From assembly GCF_000716535.1 (NCBI RefSeq), contig NZ_JNWV01000010.1:62001-126000 (forward strand): 64,000 nucleotides of DNA, written 5' to 3'. The DNA comes from Streptomyces flaveolus. GTDB taxonomy: Bacteria > Actinomycetota > Actinomycetes > Streptomycetales > Streptomycetaceae. Positions 45,149 through 54,027 of this stretch are shown one piece after another. The translations under genes and the position numbers were made by a program. The number at the start of each line of letters is the position of its first letter. The stretch's first letter is position 1. Below the pieces are notes generated by a model. The model was not told the DNA's origin. It searched no databases and saw nothing but the letters and a program-made list of their open reading frames with translations.

Positions 45149-45820
45149 TCAGGAGCCGTGGGCGACGGCGTCCAGATGGGGCAGGTGGTGGTCCATCCGC
45201 TCCCGCTTGGTCCGCAGGTACGTGATGTTGCTCTCGCACGGCTCGATCAGCAGCGGCACCTGCTCGGCGACCTGGACGCCGTGCCGGACCAGCGCCTCCC
45301 GCTTGCGCGGGTTGTTGGACATCAGCCGTACCGAGCGCACCCCGAGGTCGCGCAGGATCTCGGCGGCCACGCCGTAGTCGCGGGCGTCGACCGGCAGGCC
45401 CAGCGCGAGGTTCGCCTCCACCGTGTCCAGGCCCTCCGCCTGGAGCGCCATCGCGCGCAGCTTGGCGAGCAGACCGATGCCGCGGCCCTCGTGTCCCCTC
45501 AAGTAGACGACGATGCCGCTGCCTTCGGCGACCACCGCGCGCATGGCGGCCTCGAGCTGGTCCCCGCACTCGCAGTGCCGGGAGCCGAACGCGTCCCCGG
45601 TCAGGCATTCCGAGTGCAGCCGGGTCAGCACGTTCTCGCTGCCGATATCGCCGTACACCAGGGCCACTTGCTCGTCACCGCGGTCGTGGTCCAGGTAACC
45701 GATCGCCTGGAATTCGCCGTACACGGTGGGCAGCGGTGCATTCACGACGCGTTCCGCGCCGGAACGCCGCGGGGACTTCTTGCCGAGTACGCCGATGTCG
45801 ACGCCGGTGTTTTCTGTCAT
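45149..45820 (-). CDS. ribA: GTP cyclohydrolase II homologue of the FAPy-forming type
   Basis: A 223-residue GTP cyclohydrolase II. Zinc cysteines are in HSECLTGDAFGSRHCECGDQLE (Cys72, Cys83, Cys85), with GHEGRGIGLLAKLRAMALQ and the substrate loop LMSNNPRKREAL also present. The position equivalent to E. coli Tyr105 (KIRAY) is Met124 (KLRAM). In S. coelicolor SCO6655 the same Tyr-to-Met change (Met120) is known to stop the reaction at the formylated pyrimidine FAPy. The product here should be 2-amino-5-formylamino-6-ribosylaminopyrimidinone phosphate rather than the riboflavin precursor. ATG at MTENTG; it is divergent from the creatininase-family gene with 38 bp between starts. Not a riboflavin-operon member. 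Confidence 0.9.
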   Translation of the reverse strand: MTENTGVDIGVLGKKSPRRSGAERVVNAPLPTVYGEFQAIGYLDHDRGDEQVALVYGDIGSENVLTRLHSECLTGDAFGSRHCECGDQLEAAMRAVVAEGSGIVVYLRGHEGRGIGLLAKLRAMALQAEGLDTVEANLALGLPVDARDYGVAAEILRDLGVRSVRLMSNNPRKREALVRHGVQVAEQVPLLIEPCESNITYLRTKRERMDHHLPHLDAVAHGS

Positions 45821-45858
45821 GATCTGATTCCTAAGCAGAGACGAAAGGCCGTGAAAAG

Positions 45859-46635
45859 ATGAGTGGTTCGGGCGCGCGGACGGCGGCGTACGGGGTGGTG
45901 AGCGGCGTGGTGCCGACGGACACCACGCAGGACGTACGGACCCGGGGGGCGGGCGTGTCAGCACAGGTCGCCGTCCTTCCCGTCGGGAGCTTCGAACAGC
46001 ACGGTCCGTTCCTTCCGCTGGCGACCGACACGCTGGTCGCCTGCGCCGTGGCGCGGGAGATCGCCGCCGCGTACCCGGTGCACCTCCTCCCTCCGGTGAC
46101 GGTCTCCTGCTCGCACGAGCACGCGGCCTGGCCGGGGACCGTCAGCATCTCCGCCGTGACCCTCCACGCGGTGGTCTCGGACATCGCGGCGTCGCTGCGC
46201 CGCTCGGGCGTCGACGCGCTGGTCGTCGTCAACGGGCACGGCGGCAACTACGTGCTGGGCAACGTCGTCCAGGAGGCCTCCGCGCGCGGTGAGCGGATGG
46301 CGCTGTTCCCGGCCGCCGAGGACTGGGAGGCGGCGCGGGAGCGGGCCGGGGTGGTCACCTCGCTGCTCACCGACATGCACGCGGGAGAAATCGAGACCTC
46401 GATTCTGCTGCACGCTCACCCCGAATTCGTCCGCCCTGGTCACGAGTCCGCCGATTTCGTCGCCGACGACCGCCGTCATCTGCTCACCGTGGGAATGTCC
46501 GCCTATACCGAATCGGGCGTCATCGGCCGTCCTTCGCTGGGTTCGGCGGAAAAGGGAAAGGAACTGCTGGCGAGCCTGGCGGAATCCTTCGACCCGTATT
46601 TCGCGCTGCTCACCTCGGCGCCGGACCGGGACTGA
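45859..46635 (+). CDS. Creatininase-family amidohydrolase (ArfB-like)
   Basis: A 258-residue creatininase superfamily protein. Predicted metal ligands are Glu46 and His48 (SFEQHGPFLP), Asp57 (ATDTL), His127 (NGHGGN) and Glu177 (DMHAGEIET). Archaeal ArfB of this family removes the formyl group from FAPy, and MftE trims a peptide in mycofactocin assembly. Divergence from a FAPy-type GTP cyclohydrolase across only 38 bp makes FAPy deformylase the best guess. The 3' end overlaps the convergent membrane-protein gene by 133 bp. Confidence 0.85.
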   Translation: MSGSGARTAAYGVVSGVVPTDTTQDVRTRGAGVSAQVAVLPVGSFEQHGPFLPLATDTLVACAVAREIAAAYPVHLLPPVTVSCSHEHAAWPGTVSISAVTLHAVVSDIAASLRRSGVDALVVVNGHGGNYVLGNVVQEASARGERMALFPAAEDWEAARERAGVVTSLLTDMHAGEIETSILLHAHPEFVRPGHESADFVADDRRHLLTVGMSAYTESGVIGRPSLGSAEKGKELLASLAESFDPYFALLTSAPDRD

Positions 46636-47870
46636 CCCTGGCCGGCGACCGCCTGCCGACCGGGACCCGTGGGGGCGGCCCCGGTCGGCGGGCGGTCGTC
46701 GGGGGCGGGGGTGCCGAACGCCGCGGCGGGCTTGGTGCGCAGGGTCTCGTACCAGCGCCGGAGCAGCACCACGGCGCCGGGCAGGCTCGCCACGAAGCTC
46801 AGTACGCCGTAGACGACGGCGACCGCGACTCCGGTGTCCGCGCCGAGCCCGGCCGCGCCGAACGCCCACGCGGTGACGCCCTCACGGGGGCCGAAACCGC
46901 CGACGTTCAGGGGCAGTCCCATGGCCAGCAGCGCGAGCACGGCGAGCGGCAGCAGCACCGCGACCGGTGCGGCCGAGCCGGCCACCCGGGCCGCCACGAC
47001 GAACATGACCAGATGCCCGGCCAGGACGACCGCGGAGGACAGCGCGACACCCGGGCCGCTCTGCCGGGACGCCAGTCCCTGGTGTGCCTCGCCGAGCATC
47101 TTGCGCAGCGCGCCGTGCCGGCGGTCCGGCGGACGGTTCATCCGGACGGCGAGTACGACGGCCAGTGCGCCGACGGCGGCCAGCGCCACCAGCGGGGCGA
47201 AGCCACGGGCCTGGGCGCGCACCGGGGACGGCAGGGTCAGCAGCACCGCCGCGCCCGCCACGGTCAGCGCGATCTGCCCCGCGACCCGCTCCAGCACGAC
47301 CGCCTTCACGCCGCGCCGCACGTCACCCGCGCTCTGCCCGTGCCGGACCGCGCGGTGCACATCGCCCAGGATCCCGCCCGGCAGGGCCGCGTTCAGGAAC
47401 AGCGCCCGGTAGTAGTCGGCCACGGCCGGGCCCAGCGGCAACCGCAGTCGCAGGCCCCGGGCCACGACCTGCCAACGCCACGCGCTGCACACGGTGGTGA
47501 CGACGCCGATGCCCAGCGCCGCCAGCACCGTCTCGGCGTCGATCCGCCGCAGCCCGTCCAGCAGAGCCCCGGTACCGAGCCGCCACAGGAGCGCGGTGAC
47601 GATGACGGCTCCGACGAGGGTGCCGATGTGGGTCCGGAGGGCTCGGGAGTTGCCGCGCCGGCGGGCGGGGGTTGCTTGCGGGGGCGCCGGTGCCGGGTCC
47701 GGCCGCACGGCCGCGGGACGCAGACGCTCCGCGCGGACGCCTGTGCGCGCAGGAGCCGGCCCAGATGCCGTGCGTGCCGGTTCCGCCGGGGCCGTACGCG
47801 CGTACGTGCCCGTGTCCGTGTCCGCCCCCGCCGGCACCCGCGTCCCCGCCGCCGTCGTCCTCCCGCTCAC
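46503..47870 (-). CDS. Multi-pass membrane protein, UPF0104/LPG-synthase TM family
   Basis: A 455-residue protein. After a disordered Ala/Pro/Arg leader of about 75 residues come some eight membrane spans of the lysylphosphatidylglycerol synthase TM region (AglD2/UPF0104) family, with motifs ADYYRALFLNAALPGGILGDVHRAVRHG and LPLNVGGFGPREGVTAWAFG. Related proteins act as flippases or lipid-linked glycosyl/aminoacyl transfer partners. The tail of about 70 residues is low complexity and overlaps the creatininase gene. GTG start overlaps the methyltransferase stop by 4 bp, so it belongs to that operon. Confidence 0.82.
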   Translation of the reverse strand: MSGRTTAAGTRVPAGADTDTGTYARTAPAEPARTASGPAPARTGVRAERLRPAAVRPDPAPAPPQATPARRRGNSRALRTHIGTLVGAVIVTALLWRLGTGALLDGLRRIDAETVLAALGIGVVTTVCSAWRWQVVARGLRLRLPLGPAVADYYRALFLNAALPGGILGDVHRAVRHGQSAGDVRRGVKAVVLERVAGQIALTVAGAAVLLTLPSPVRAQARGFAPLVALAAVGALAVVLAVRMNRPPDRRHGALRKMLGEAHQGLASRQSGPGVALSSAVVLAGHLVMFVVAARVAGSAAPVAVLLPLAVLALLAMGLPLNVGGFGPREGVTAWAFGAAGLGADTGVAVAVVYGVLSFVASLPGAVVLLRRWYETLRTKPAAAFGTPAPDDRPPTGAAPTGPGRQAVAGQGQSRSGAEVSSAKYGSKDSARLASSSFPFSAEPSEGRPMTPDSV

Positions 47871-49060
47871 GCCGCTGCGCCCCTCGGTCGGGGCAGCGCC
47901 AGCAGGTCGGTGTGGTGGACGGTGACCCGGAGCGCGCCGGCCGCGCAGGCGGCGAGCCGGGCGCCCAGGTACTGCTCCGCCCGGTCGCCCAGTTCCGGCC
48001 GCTGTTCGACGGCCGCGCCCACCCAGCCGCGCAGCCACTGCTCGGTCAGCGCGGCCTCGTCGGCGCCGAGCCGCCACGGGCTCGCGTGCAGCCGGACCGT
48101 CGCCCCGCGCTCGGCGAACGCCTCGCGGGCCACGGTGACCGCGTCCGGGCCGAGCAGCCCGGCGCGCCGCTGGTGGGCGTTGAACGCCTCGGCGATCTCG
48201 GCGTCCAGCGGGTCGGCCGGGGTGAGTTCGACGCGTCCCGCGACGGAGAGGGTGAGCAGGGCCGGGCAGCCGGCGCCCGCACAGGCGTCCGCCAGGGCCT
48301 CGATCTCCTCCCGGGTGAGCACGTCGAGCAACGCGGACGCGGTCACCAGCGAGGCCCCGGCCAGCGCGTCCGGGGTGAGCCGGGCGACGTCACCGCGCCG
48401 GGTCTCGACCGTGACGCCGCTGCCGTCGGCGGCGGAGCGCGGGGAGCTCACGGCGGCGAAGTGCAGCAGGTAGGGATCGCGGTCGTGCAGGATCCAGTGC
48501 TGGGCGCCGTCGAGGCGGGGCGCGAGCCAGCGGCCCATCGAGCCGGTGCCGCAGCCCAGGTCGTGCACGACCACTCCACCGGACCGGCCCGGCAGGTCGG
48601 CCAGCCGGATCCGCAGCGGATCGAGCAGTTCCTGCGCGCGGGCCGCCGCGTCGGCGCCTTCCCGCAGTTGCAGCCACTCGGGCGCGTACCGGGGGGGCTC
48701 CTGCGGGTCGTCGTCCCGCAGCCGTACGGTGGCCCGCTCGCCCGGAGGGGCCACGGGCCCGGCACCGGCGATGACCGGATCGGCACCACGGTCGCCGGCG
48801 GAGCCGCCGGCTCCGGTCGGCCCGGTCCTCGGCGTGCCGCCGCGCTCCCCCGGTCCGGAAGGGCCCCCGGCACCGGTCTCTCCGCCGACCGCCTCCGCGC
48901 CCAGCCCTGTGTCCACGATCTCCACGCCCAGTACCTCCTCGCTCCGCGCACGCGCGACTCTCCGCACGGACTCGCCCGCCCGGGGCCCGGGCTGAGCCGG
49001 AACCAGCCCATCCGAACCGGTCCGGACAGGCACCGCTTCACCGTCCCGCACCCCGCTCAT
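47867..49060 (-). CDS. SAM-dependent methyltransferase
   Basis: A 397-residue class I methyltransferase. The first 130 residues are a Gly/Pro/Arg-rich leader without recognisable fold; the Rossmann domain starts near residue 160 with VVVHDLGCGTGSMGRWLAP (motif I) and DRDPYLLHFAA (motif II). ATG with GGAGGGGAG 5 nt upstream. Its ribosome site, start and first dozen codons are the template of a 96-bp repeat array that extends 490 bp upstream. Coupled to the membrane-protein gene; substrate likely the pterin/pyrimidine- or sugar-derived product of the cluster. Confidence 0.85.
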   Translation of the reverse strand: MSGVRDGEAVPVRTGSDGLVPAQPGPRAGESVRRVARARSEEVLGVEIVDTGLGAEAVGGETGAGGPSGPGERGGTPRTGPTGAGGSAGDRGADPVIAGAGPVAPPGERATVRLRDDDPQEPPRYAPEWLQLREGADAAARAQELLDPLRIRLADLPGRSGGVVVHDLGCGTGSMGRWLAPRLDGAQHWILHDRDPYLLHFAAVSSPRSAADGSGVTVETRRGDVARLTPDALAGASLVTASALLDVLTREEIEALADACAGAGCPALLTLSVAGRVELTPADPLDAEIAEAFNAHQRRAGLLGPDAVTVAREAFAERGATVRLHASPWRLGADEAALTEQWLRGWVGAAVEQRPELGDRAEQYLGARLAACAAGALRVTVHHTDLLALPRPRGAAA

Positions 49061-49560
49061 ACGGACTCCCCTCCACCGGGCCCGGACTCGACCGACACCC
49101 GCTCGCGCCCACCGGACCGAACCGTCACGCCCTCCCCGTCCCGCAAGCCGTTCATACGGACTCCCTGCCACCGACCCCCGGCCGAACCGGAATCAACCCG
49201 CCCCGTACCCGACCGGACCGGCACGGCCTCGCCATCCCGCAAGCCGTTCATACGGGCTCCCCGCCACCGGCCCCCGGCCGAACCGGGATCAACCCGCCCC
49301 GCGCCCGACCGGACCGGCACGGCCTCACCGTCCCGCACCCTGCCCGTACGGGCTCCCCGTCCCCGGTCGCCGGATGAACCGGGAATAACTCGCCCCGCAC
49401 CGGACGAGACCGGCACGCCCTCGCCGTCCCCCAAGCCGCTCATACGCACTCCCTGCCACCGACCCCCGGCCGAACCGGAATCAACCCGCCCCGTACCCGA
49501 CCGGACCGGCACGGCCTCACCGCCCCGCACCCTGCCCGTACGGGCTCCCCGTCCCCGGTC
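49061..49560. repeat. 96-bp repeats duplicating the methyltransferase start region
   Basis: On the minus strand, the motif ribosome site plus ATG plus a start like MNGLRDGEAVPVRSG recurs with its start triplet ending at 49060 (the real gene), 49155, 49251, 49347, 49443 and 49539. Spacing is 96 bp (95 for the first step). At 49347 and 49539 ATG is changed to ACG. The array fills the gap between the methyltransferase and the glycosyltransferase. The first step puts the upstream copies out of frame with the methyltransferase. Confidence 0.88.
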
Positions 49561-49646
49561 GCCGACGGAGGCGGAAGCGGAGTCGCGCCGCCCATGTGTC
49601 CGCGAGCGGACCGGAGCCGGCTTCCCGCCCCCGTTCCCGTGCCCCC

Positions 49647-50828
49647 TCACGCCGTCCTCCTCGGTGGTTCCGGGAGGCGGCCGAGGACCGTTGCCAGGCT
49701 GCGGGCGGTGGTCGCCCAGCCGTCGAGGGCGGCGCGGCGGCCGCGGGCCGCGGCCTTGAGGCGGCGGCGCACGTCGGGTTCGCCGAACCAGCCGCGGAGT
49801 TCGGCGGCGAGCGCGGCGGGGTCCTCCGGCGGGACGAGGATGCCGGGCACCCCGCCGTCCGGGGCGCGGCCGACCGCCTCGGGCAGGCCGCCGACGTCGG
49901 TCGCGAGGACGGGGATGCCCCGGGCGAGGGCCTCGGTGACCGCCATGCCGTAGGTCTCGGCGTAGGAGGTGAGGACCATCAGGTCGGCGGCGGCGTAGGA
50001 GGCGTCGAGCTCGGCGCCGGAGCGGGGGCCGGTCAGGTGCAGGCGGTCGGCGAGGCCGTACCGGGCGATCAGCTCCCGCAGGTGGGTCACGTAGGCGGGG
50101 TCGTGGCCGAGGCCGCCGACGCACTCGCAGGTCCACGGCAGGTCACGGACCGACGCGAGCGCCTCCACCAGCCGGTGCTGGCCCTTGCGCGGGGTCACGG
50201 CGGCCACGCACAGAAGCCGGGAGACGCCGTCGGTGCCGGGTGCGAGGGGCGCGATGTCGGCGCCCGGCGCGGCCACGTGCACCCGGTCGGGGGCGAGTCC
50301 GTGGTGGGAGACGAGCCGGCGGACCGCCCAGTCGCTGGTGGCGATCACCGCGGGCACCGCCCGCAGCACCGCCCGCTCGCGCGTGTCCAGGTCGGCGGCG
50401 ACGGCCGGGTCCAGGCCGGTCTCGTCACCGAGGGGGAGGTGGACGAGGACCGCGAGGCGCAGGCGCCGCGCCTCGGGGACGACGGTCTCCGGAACCCCGC
50501 AGGCGACGAGGCCGTCGAGGAGGACGACGGAGTCCTCCGGGAGGCTCCGGAGCGTGCGGGCGAGCGCTTCGCGGGCGGCGGCGTCCGGGCGCGGCCAGGT
50601 GCCGGGCACGGCGTGCCGGGTGACCTGCCAGCCGAAGCCGGGCAGGTCCAGGCAGACCCGGCGGTCGTAGGCGTTGCCGCCGCTGGGCGCGGCCGGGTCG
50701 TCGACGCCGCCAGGCATCACGAAGTGCACACTGCGCAGGGACATGGGGATGATTCCGGCGTTCGGGGCGGCGCTGGGCTGCGCGGGCACGTACGTGAGGC
50801 GGGCCCGCTCCACGGTCAGGTCGGTCAC
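49647..50828 (-). CDS. GT4-family glycosyltransferase
   Basis: A 393-residue retaining glycosyltransferase. Acceptor domain with [25 protein letters not shown]; donor domain with [18 protein letters not shown] near residue 205, [22 protein letters not shown], and the GT4 EX7E motif [18 protein letters not shown] near residue 300. Uses a nucleotide-sugar to glycosylate an acceptor, probably an intermediate of the pterin-like cluster. GTG start overlaps the PTPS-like gene by 4 bp. Confidence 0.9.
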   Translation of the reverse strand: MTDLTVERARLTYVPAQPSAAPNAGIIPMSLRSVHFVMPGGVDDPAAPSGGNAYDRRVCLDLPGFGWQVTRHAVPGTWPRPDAAAREALARTLRSLPEDSVVLLDGLVACGVPETVVPEARRLRLAVLVHLPLGDETGLDPAVAADLDTRERAVLRAVPAVIATSDWAVRRLVSHHGLAPDRVHVAAPGADIAPLAPGTDGVSRLLCVAAVTPRKGQHRLVEALASVRDLPWTCECVGGLGHDPAYVTHLRELIARYGLADRLHLTGPRSGAELDASYAAADLMVLTSYAETYGMAVTEALARGIPVLATDVGGLPEAVGRAPDGGVPGILVPPEDPAALAAELRGWFGEPDVRRRLKAAARGRRAALDGWATTARSLATVLGRLPEPPRRTA

Positions 50829-51223
50829 AGGCCACGCTCGTAACTCGCCCAGGCGATGTGCGACTCGTGGAGCGTGACGGTGATCCCGGAGAGGCCCTTG
50901 GCGCCCTCGCCGAGGGCGCCCTTCCCGATCCGCTCGGCGAGCCGGTCGGCGATGACCTTGGCCAGGAACTCGGTGGAGGTGTTGACGCCGGCGAACTCGG
51001 GCTCGTCGTCCAGGTTCCGGTAGTTCAGCTCCGCGGTGATGGTACGCAGTTCCTGCGTGGCCAGGCCGATGTCGACCACGATGTTGTCCTCGTCCAGCTG
51101 CTCGCGGCGGAACGTCGCGTCCACGAGGAACGTGGCGCCGTGCAGGCGCTGCGCGGGTCCGAAGACCTCGCCGCGGAAGCTGTGGGCGATCATGATGTGA
51201 TCGCGGACGGTGATGCTGAACAA
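50825..51223 (-). CDS. PTPS/QueD-fold protein lacking catalytic residues
   Basis: A 132-residue 6-pyruvoyltetrahydropterin/6-carboxytetrahydropterin synthase-fold protein. Zinc ligands His14 (MIAHSF) and His28 (RLHGA) are kept, but the third His of the usual HGH is Ala30, there is no cysteine anywhere in the protein (the catalytic Cys is missing), and the catalytic Asp-His pair is replaced in LNYRNLDD where LDHRNLDD is usual. The substrate Glu is kept in LHESH. It therefore probably binds a pterin-like compound but catalyses something else. TTG start supported by GGAGGG 7 nt upstream. Confidence 0.85.
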   Translation of the reverse strand: MFSITVRDHIMIAHSFRGEVFGPAQRLHGATFLVDATFRREQLDEDNIVVDIGLATQELRTITAELNYRNLDDEPEFAGVNTSTEFLAKVIADRLAERIGKGALGEGAKGLSGITVTLHESHIAWASYERGL

Positions 51224-51333
51224 CGGACGACCCTCCAGGTGCGGCGCGTCTGGTCCCCCGCCTTGCCCGCCGGGGGATGCCGTGTAGTACGGCTCTTCGC
51301 TTCCCCGTGTTCAGCCGTTCGTCACTACTTTTC

Positions 51334-52323
51334 TCAGGTCAGGCCGGTCTCCGTGTACCGGACCCGGTGGCACAGGGCGGGGATCTCGCCGGACGCGAGC
51401 CTGGGCATCACGTCGGGAAGCTCCTCGAAAGCGCTCTCCCCGGTGATGAGCGCGTCCAGCGCGGGGTCGGCGAGCAGGTCCATGGCGAGCGCCATCCGGT
51501 CGGCGTAGGTACGGCCGGACCGGGCGGCCGGGGAGACGGTGCCGACCTGGCTGCTGCGCACGGTGAGCCTGCGGGAGTGGAAGGCCTCGCCGAGCGGCAG
51601 GGCCACGCGCCGGTCGCCGTACCAGCTCAGTTCCACGACCGTGCCCTCCGGGGCGAGGAGTTGCAGGGCCCGGGTGAGGCCGGACTCGGTGGCGCTGGCG
51701 TGGACGACGAGGTCGCAGTCGCCCAGGGCGTCGGCCGGTGCGGCGAAGTCGACGCCGAGCGCCTCGGCGGTCTTGGCGCGGGCCGGGTCGGCGTCGACGA
51801 GCTGGAGGCGGACGCCGGGGAAGCGGGCGAGCAGCGCGGCGACCGCGCAGCCGACCATGCCGCCGCCGACGACCGCGATCCGGTCGCCGAGCAGGGGCCT
51901 CGCGTCCCACAGGGCGTTGACGGCGGTCTCGACGGTCCCGGCGAGCACGGCCCGACCGGCGGGCACCCGCTCGGGGACCACGGTGACGGCGCTCACCGGG
52001 ACGACGTAACGGCTCTGGTGCGGGTACAGGCAGAAGACGGTACGGCCGATCAGCGCAGCGGGGCCCGCCTCGACCACGCCGACGCTGAGGTAGCCGTACT
52101 TCACCGGGGCCGGGAAGTCGCCCTCCTGGAACGGCGCCCGCATCACGGTGTGCTGGCTCTCCGGCACCCCGCCCCGGAAGACGAGTGTCTCCGTGCCCCG
52201 GCTGACTCCGGAGTACAGGGCCCGTACCAGGACCTCGTCCTCGGCGGGCTCCGCGAGGGTGACGTCGCGCAGCTCTCCGTGGCCGGGCGAACGGAGCCAG
52301 AACGCGCGGGCCGAGTGGTTCAT
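51334..52323 (-). CDS. MDR-type (zinc alcohol dehydrogenase-like) oxidoreductase
   Basis: A 329-residue medium-chain dehydrogenase related to threonine dehydrogenase/BchC-type proteins: [14 protein letters not shown] near residue 40, NAD(P) motif [16 protein letters not shown] near residue 150 and [22 protein letters not shown]. The usual GHE catalytic zinc motif is not seen. ATG chosen because AGGAGG lies 6 nt upstream; the ATG two codons earlier abuts the site. Same strand as the PTPS-like gene after 110 bp, probably the first gene of the operon. Confidence 0.87.
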   Translation of the reverse strand: MNHSARAFWLRSPGHGELRDVTLAEPAEDEVLVRALYSGVSRGTETLVFRGGVPESQHTVMRAPFQEGDFPAPVKYGYLSVGVVEAGPAALIGRTVFCLYPHQSRYVVPVSAVTVVPERVPAGRAVLAGTVETAVNALWDARPLLGDRIAVVGGGMVGCAVAALLARFPGVRLQLVDADPARAKTAEALGVDFAAPADALGDCDLVVHASATESGLTRALQLLAPEGTVVELSWYGDRRVALPLGEAFHSRRLTVRSSQVGTVSPAARSGRTYADRMALAMDLLADPALDALITGESAFEELPDVMPRLASGEIPALCHRVRYTETGLT

Positions 52324-52430
52324 CGGCATCCTCCTGAACGATCGGGAAGTTGTTCACGTACCGAGTTGTGCACAGGCCGCGCACAGTACGCGGCGTTGAT
52401 CGACTCTGTCACTCGGCCGGAGGGTGTGCG

Positions 52431-53195
52431 GTGGCCCTGAACAACACGTATGACGCGAGGCTCCAGCAGGAGACCGCTGTGGGAGCGGGTGCGCAGGTCC
52501 TGCTGCTGGCCCTGCTCGGCCCGGCGGTCGGCATGGGGCCGGCCGGCTGGCTGACGGGGCTCGCCTTCGCGTTCGCCACCTGGGCGGTCCTCTCCCGCGC
52601 CGTGCACCGGTCCCGGCTGCGCTCCTTCGGCCCCGCGAACCGGGTGACGCTGGGCCGGGCCACCCTGGTCGGCGGGGTCACCGCGCTGGTCGCGGACTCC
52701 TTCGAGAGCGCGCCGCCGGTGACGCTGCTGGTCGCGCTGACCGCCGTGGCCCTGCTGCTGGACGGCGTGGACGGCAAGGTCGCCCGCCGCACCGGCACCT
52801 CCTCCGCGCTCGGCGCGCGGTTCGACATGGAGGTGGACGCGTTCCTGATCCTGGTGCTGAGCGTGTACGTGTCGGCGCAGCTCGGCCCGTGGGTCCTCCT
52901 GATCGGCGGGATGCGCTACGCGTTCGTCGCCGCGGCCCGGCTCGCGCCCTGGCTGACGGCCCCGCTGCCGCCGTCGTTCGCCCGTAAGACCGTGGCGGCG
53001 ATCCAGGGCGTCTGCCTCCTCGTCGCGGGCGCGGACCTGCTCCCCTACCCGGCGAACCTCGCGATCGTGCTGCTGGCCCTGGGCTCACTGGTGTGGTCGT
53101 TCGGGCGGGATGTGCGGTGGCTGTGGCGCACCTCGCGGATCGTGCGCCCGGCGCCGGCGCGGCGGGTGCGGGAACTGGTGCCGTCGGGCCGCTGA
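52431..53195 (+). CDS. CDP-alcohol phosphatidyltransferase
   Basis: A 254-residue integral membrane enzyme with about six spans. The full family signature D-x2-DG-x2-AR-x8-G-x3-D-x3-D is seen as DGVDGKVARR followed by GARFDMEVD near residues 104-128. It transfers a phosphatidyl or similar phosphate group from a CDP-linked donor to an alcohol. GTG start with GGAGGG 7 nt upstream. Divergent from the MDR dehydrogenase; by conservation of neighbourhood it may attach the cluster product to a lipid or phosphate carrier. Confidence 0.9.
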   Translation: MALNNTYDARLQQETAVGAGAQVLLLALLGPAVGMGPAGWLTGLAFAFATWAVLSRAVHRSRLRSFGPANRVTLGRATLVGGVTALVADSFESAPPVTLLVALTAVALLLDGVDGKVARRTGTSSALGARFDMEVDAFLILVLSVYVSAQLGPWVLLIGGMRYAFVAAARLAPWLTAPLPPSFARKTVAAIQGVCLLVAGADLLPYPANLAIVLLALGSLVWSFGRDVRWLWRTSRIVRPAPARRVRELVPSGR

Positions 53196-53309
53196 CGACA
53201 CCCCGGCAGAACCCACCCGTCGTTCGGCTCCGCTCGCCGGAGTCCACGAGAGGTGACCGGGTGCGCCGGCCCCGGCGGGATGTCGGTGGGGCGTGGCAGC
53301 ATCCGCGGC

Positions 53310-53894
53310 ATGACGAGCACAGGTAGGGGCCGCGGCCTGGACATGTTCCGGGACGGCGACTTCCCCTTGTACACCCTGACCTTCGCACGAAACCTGTCCC
53401 GTGCCGAACTGCTGATCCGCATGGGGGTGGACACGGAGACCCTCGGGTTCCGCCCCGCGACCGACCTGACGGACGACCTGGGTGACGACCTCTTCGACGA
53501 GGACGAACCGGTCGTCGTCGCCGGTGCCGACGGCCCGTGGGCGTGGGCATGGGAGCAAGGCGGAGTGCACGGACTCGACGCGCGGACCCTGAGCGCCGTA
53601 TCCGCGGGCACCGAGGCCGTCGTGCTCCACCACAACGAGAAGCCGATGGACTGGTTCAAGTACGCGGTCGGGGGCGGCGTCGTCGTCGGCTTCCACACCC
53701 TTCAGGCGATCGAGCCGACCGGGCAGGACCCGACGCGGCTCGACGAGCTCATGAGGCCGCTGGGGCTCGTCCGCGGCCGAGTCGCCCCGGTCCACGGGGT
53801 TCTGGCGCTGCTGGAGACCGCCTTCGGCATCGGCTTGACGGCGCCGGGCGACGAGGCGCGCTGGAGCGGCAGGCTGCGCCGCCTGCCGGAGTGA
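53310..53894 (+). CDS. DUF6461 protein
   Basis: A 194-residue soluble protein resembling the DUF6461 family of Streptomyces: DFPLYTLTFARNLSRAELLIRMG (helix where family members have a TxxRGLSPEEVLRRLG pattern), AWEQGGVHGLDARTLSAVSAGTEAV and VVGFHTLQAIEP. Function unknown; such genes often occur near polymorphic toxin or defence loci. ATG at MTSTGRG. It is followed after 133 bp by the large membrane receptor gene. Confidence 0.7.
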   Translation: MTSTGRGRGLDMFRDGDFPLYTLTFARNLSRAELLIRMGVDTETLGFRPATDLTDDLGDDLFDEDEPVVVAGADGPWAWAWEQGGVHGLDARTLSAVSAGTEAVVLHHNEKPMDWFKYAVGGGVVVGFHTLQAIEPTGQDPTRLDELMRPLGLVRGRVAPVHGVLALLETAFGIGLTAPGDEARWSGRLRRLPE

Positions 53895-54027
53895 ACGCAC
53901 CCGTCCCGGGCGACGGCCCCACCGTGCCGCCGTCGGAGTGGTGTTCGGTCGGGAGCGGTTGTCACTGCCGGGCGATATCCTCGGAATCGCTTGTGACACA
54001 TGTGTCTTCAGACCACGGGGGGTGTCC

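Noticed and set aside
47672..49759. Plus-strand 695-codon frame with PRTGTASPSRKPFIR-type repeats
   Set aside because: It runs antisense to the methyltransferase and its upstream 96-bp array; the repeats are better explained as copies of the methyltransferase start.
49057..50136. Minus-strand 359-codon frame including repeat-encoded MNGLRDGEAVPVRSG units
   Set aside because: The first part lies in the wrong frame of the glycosyltransferase and the rest is only the repeat array; no independent gene signal.
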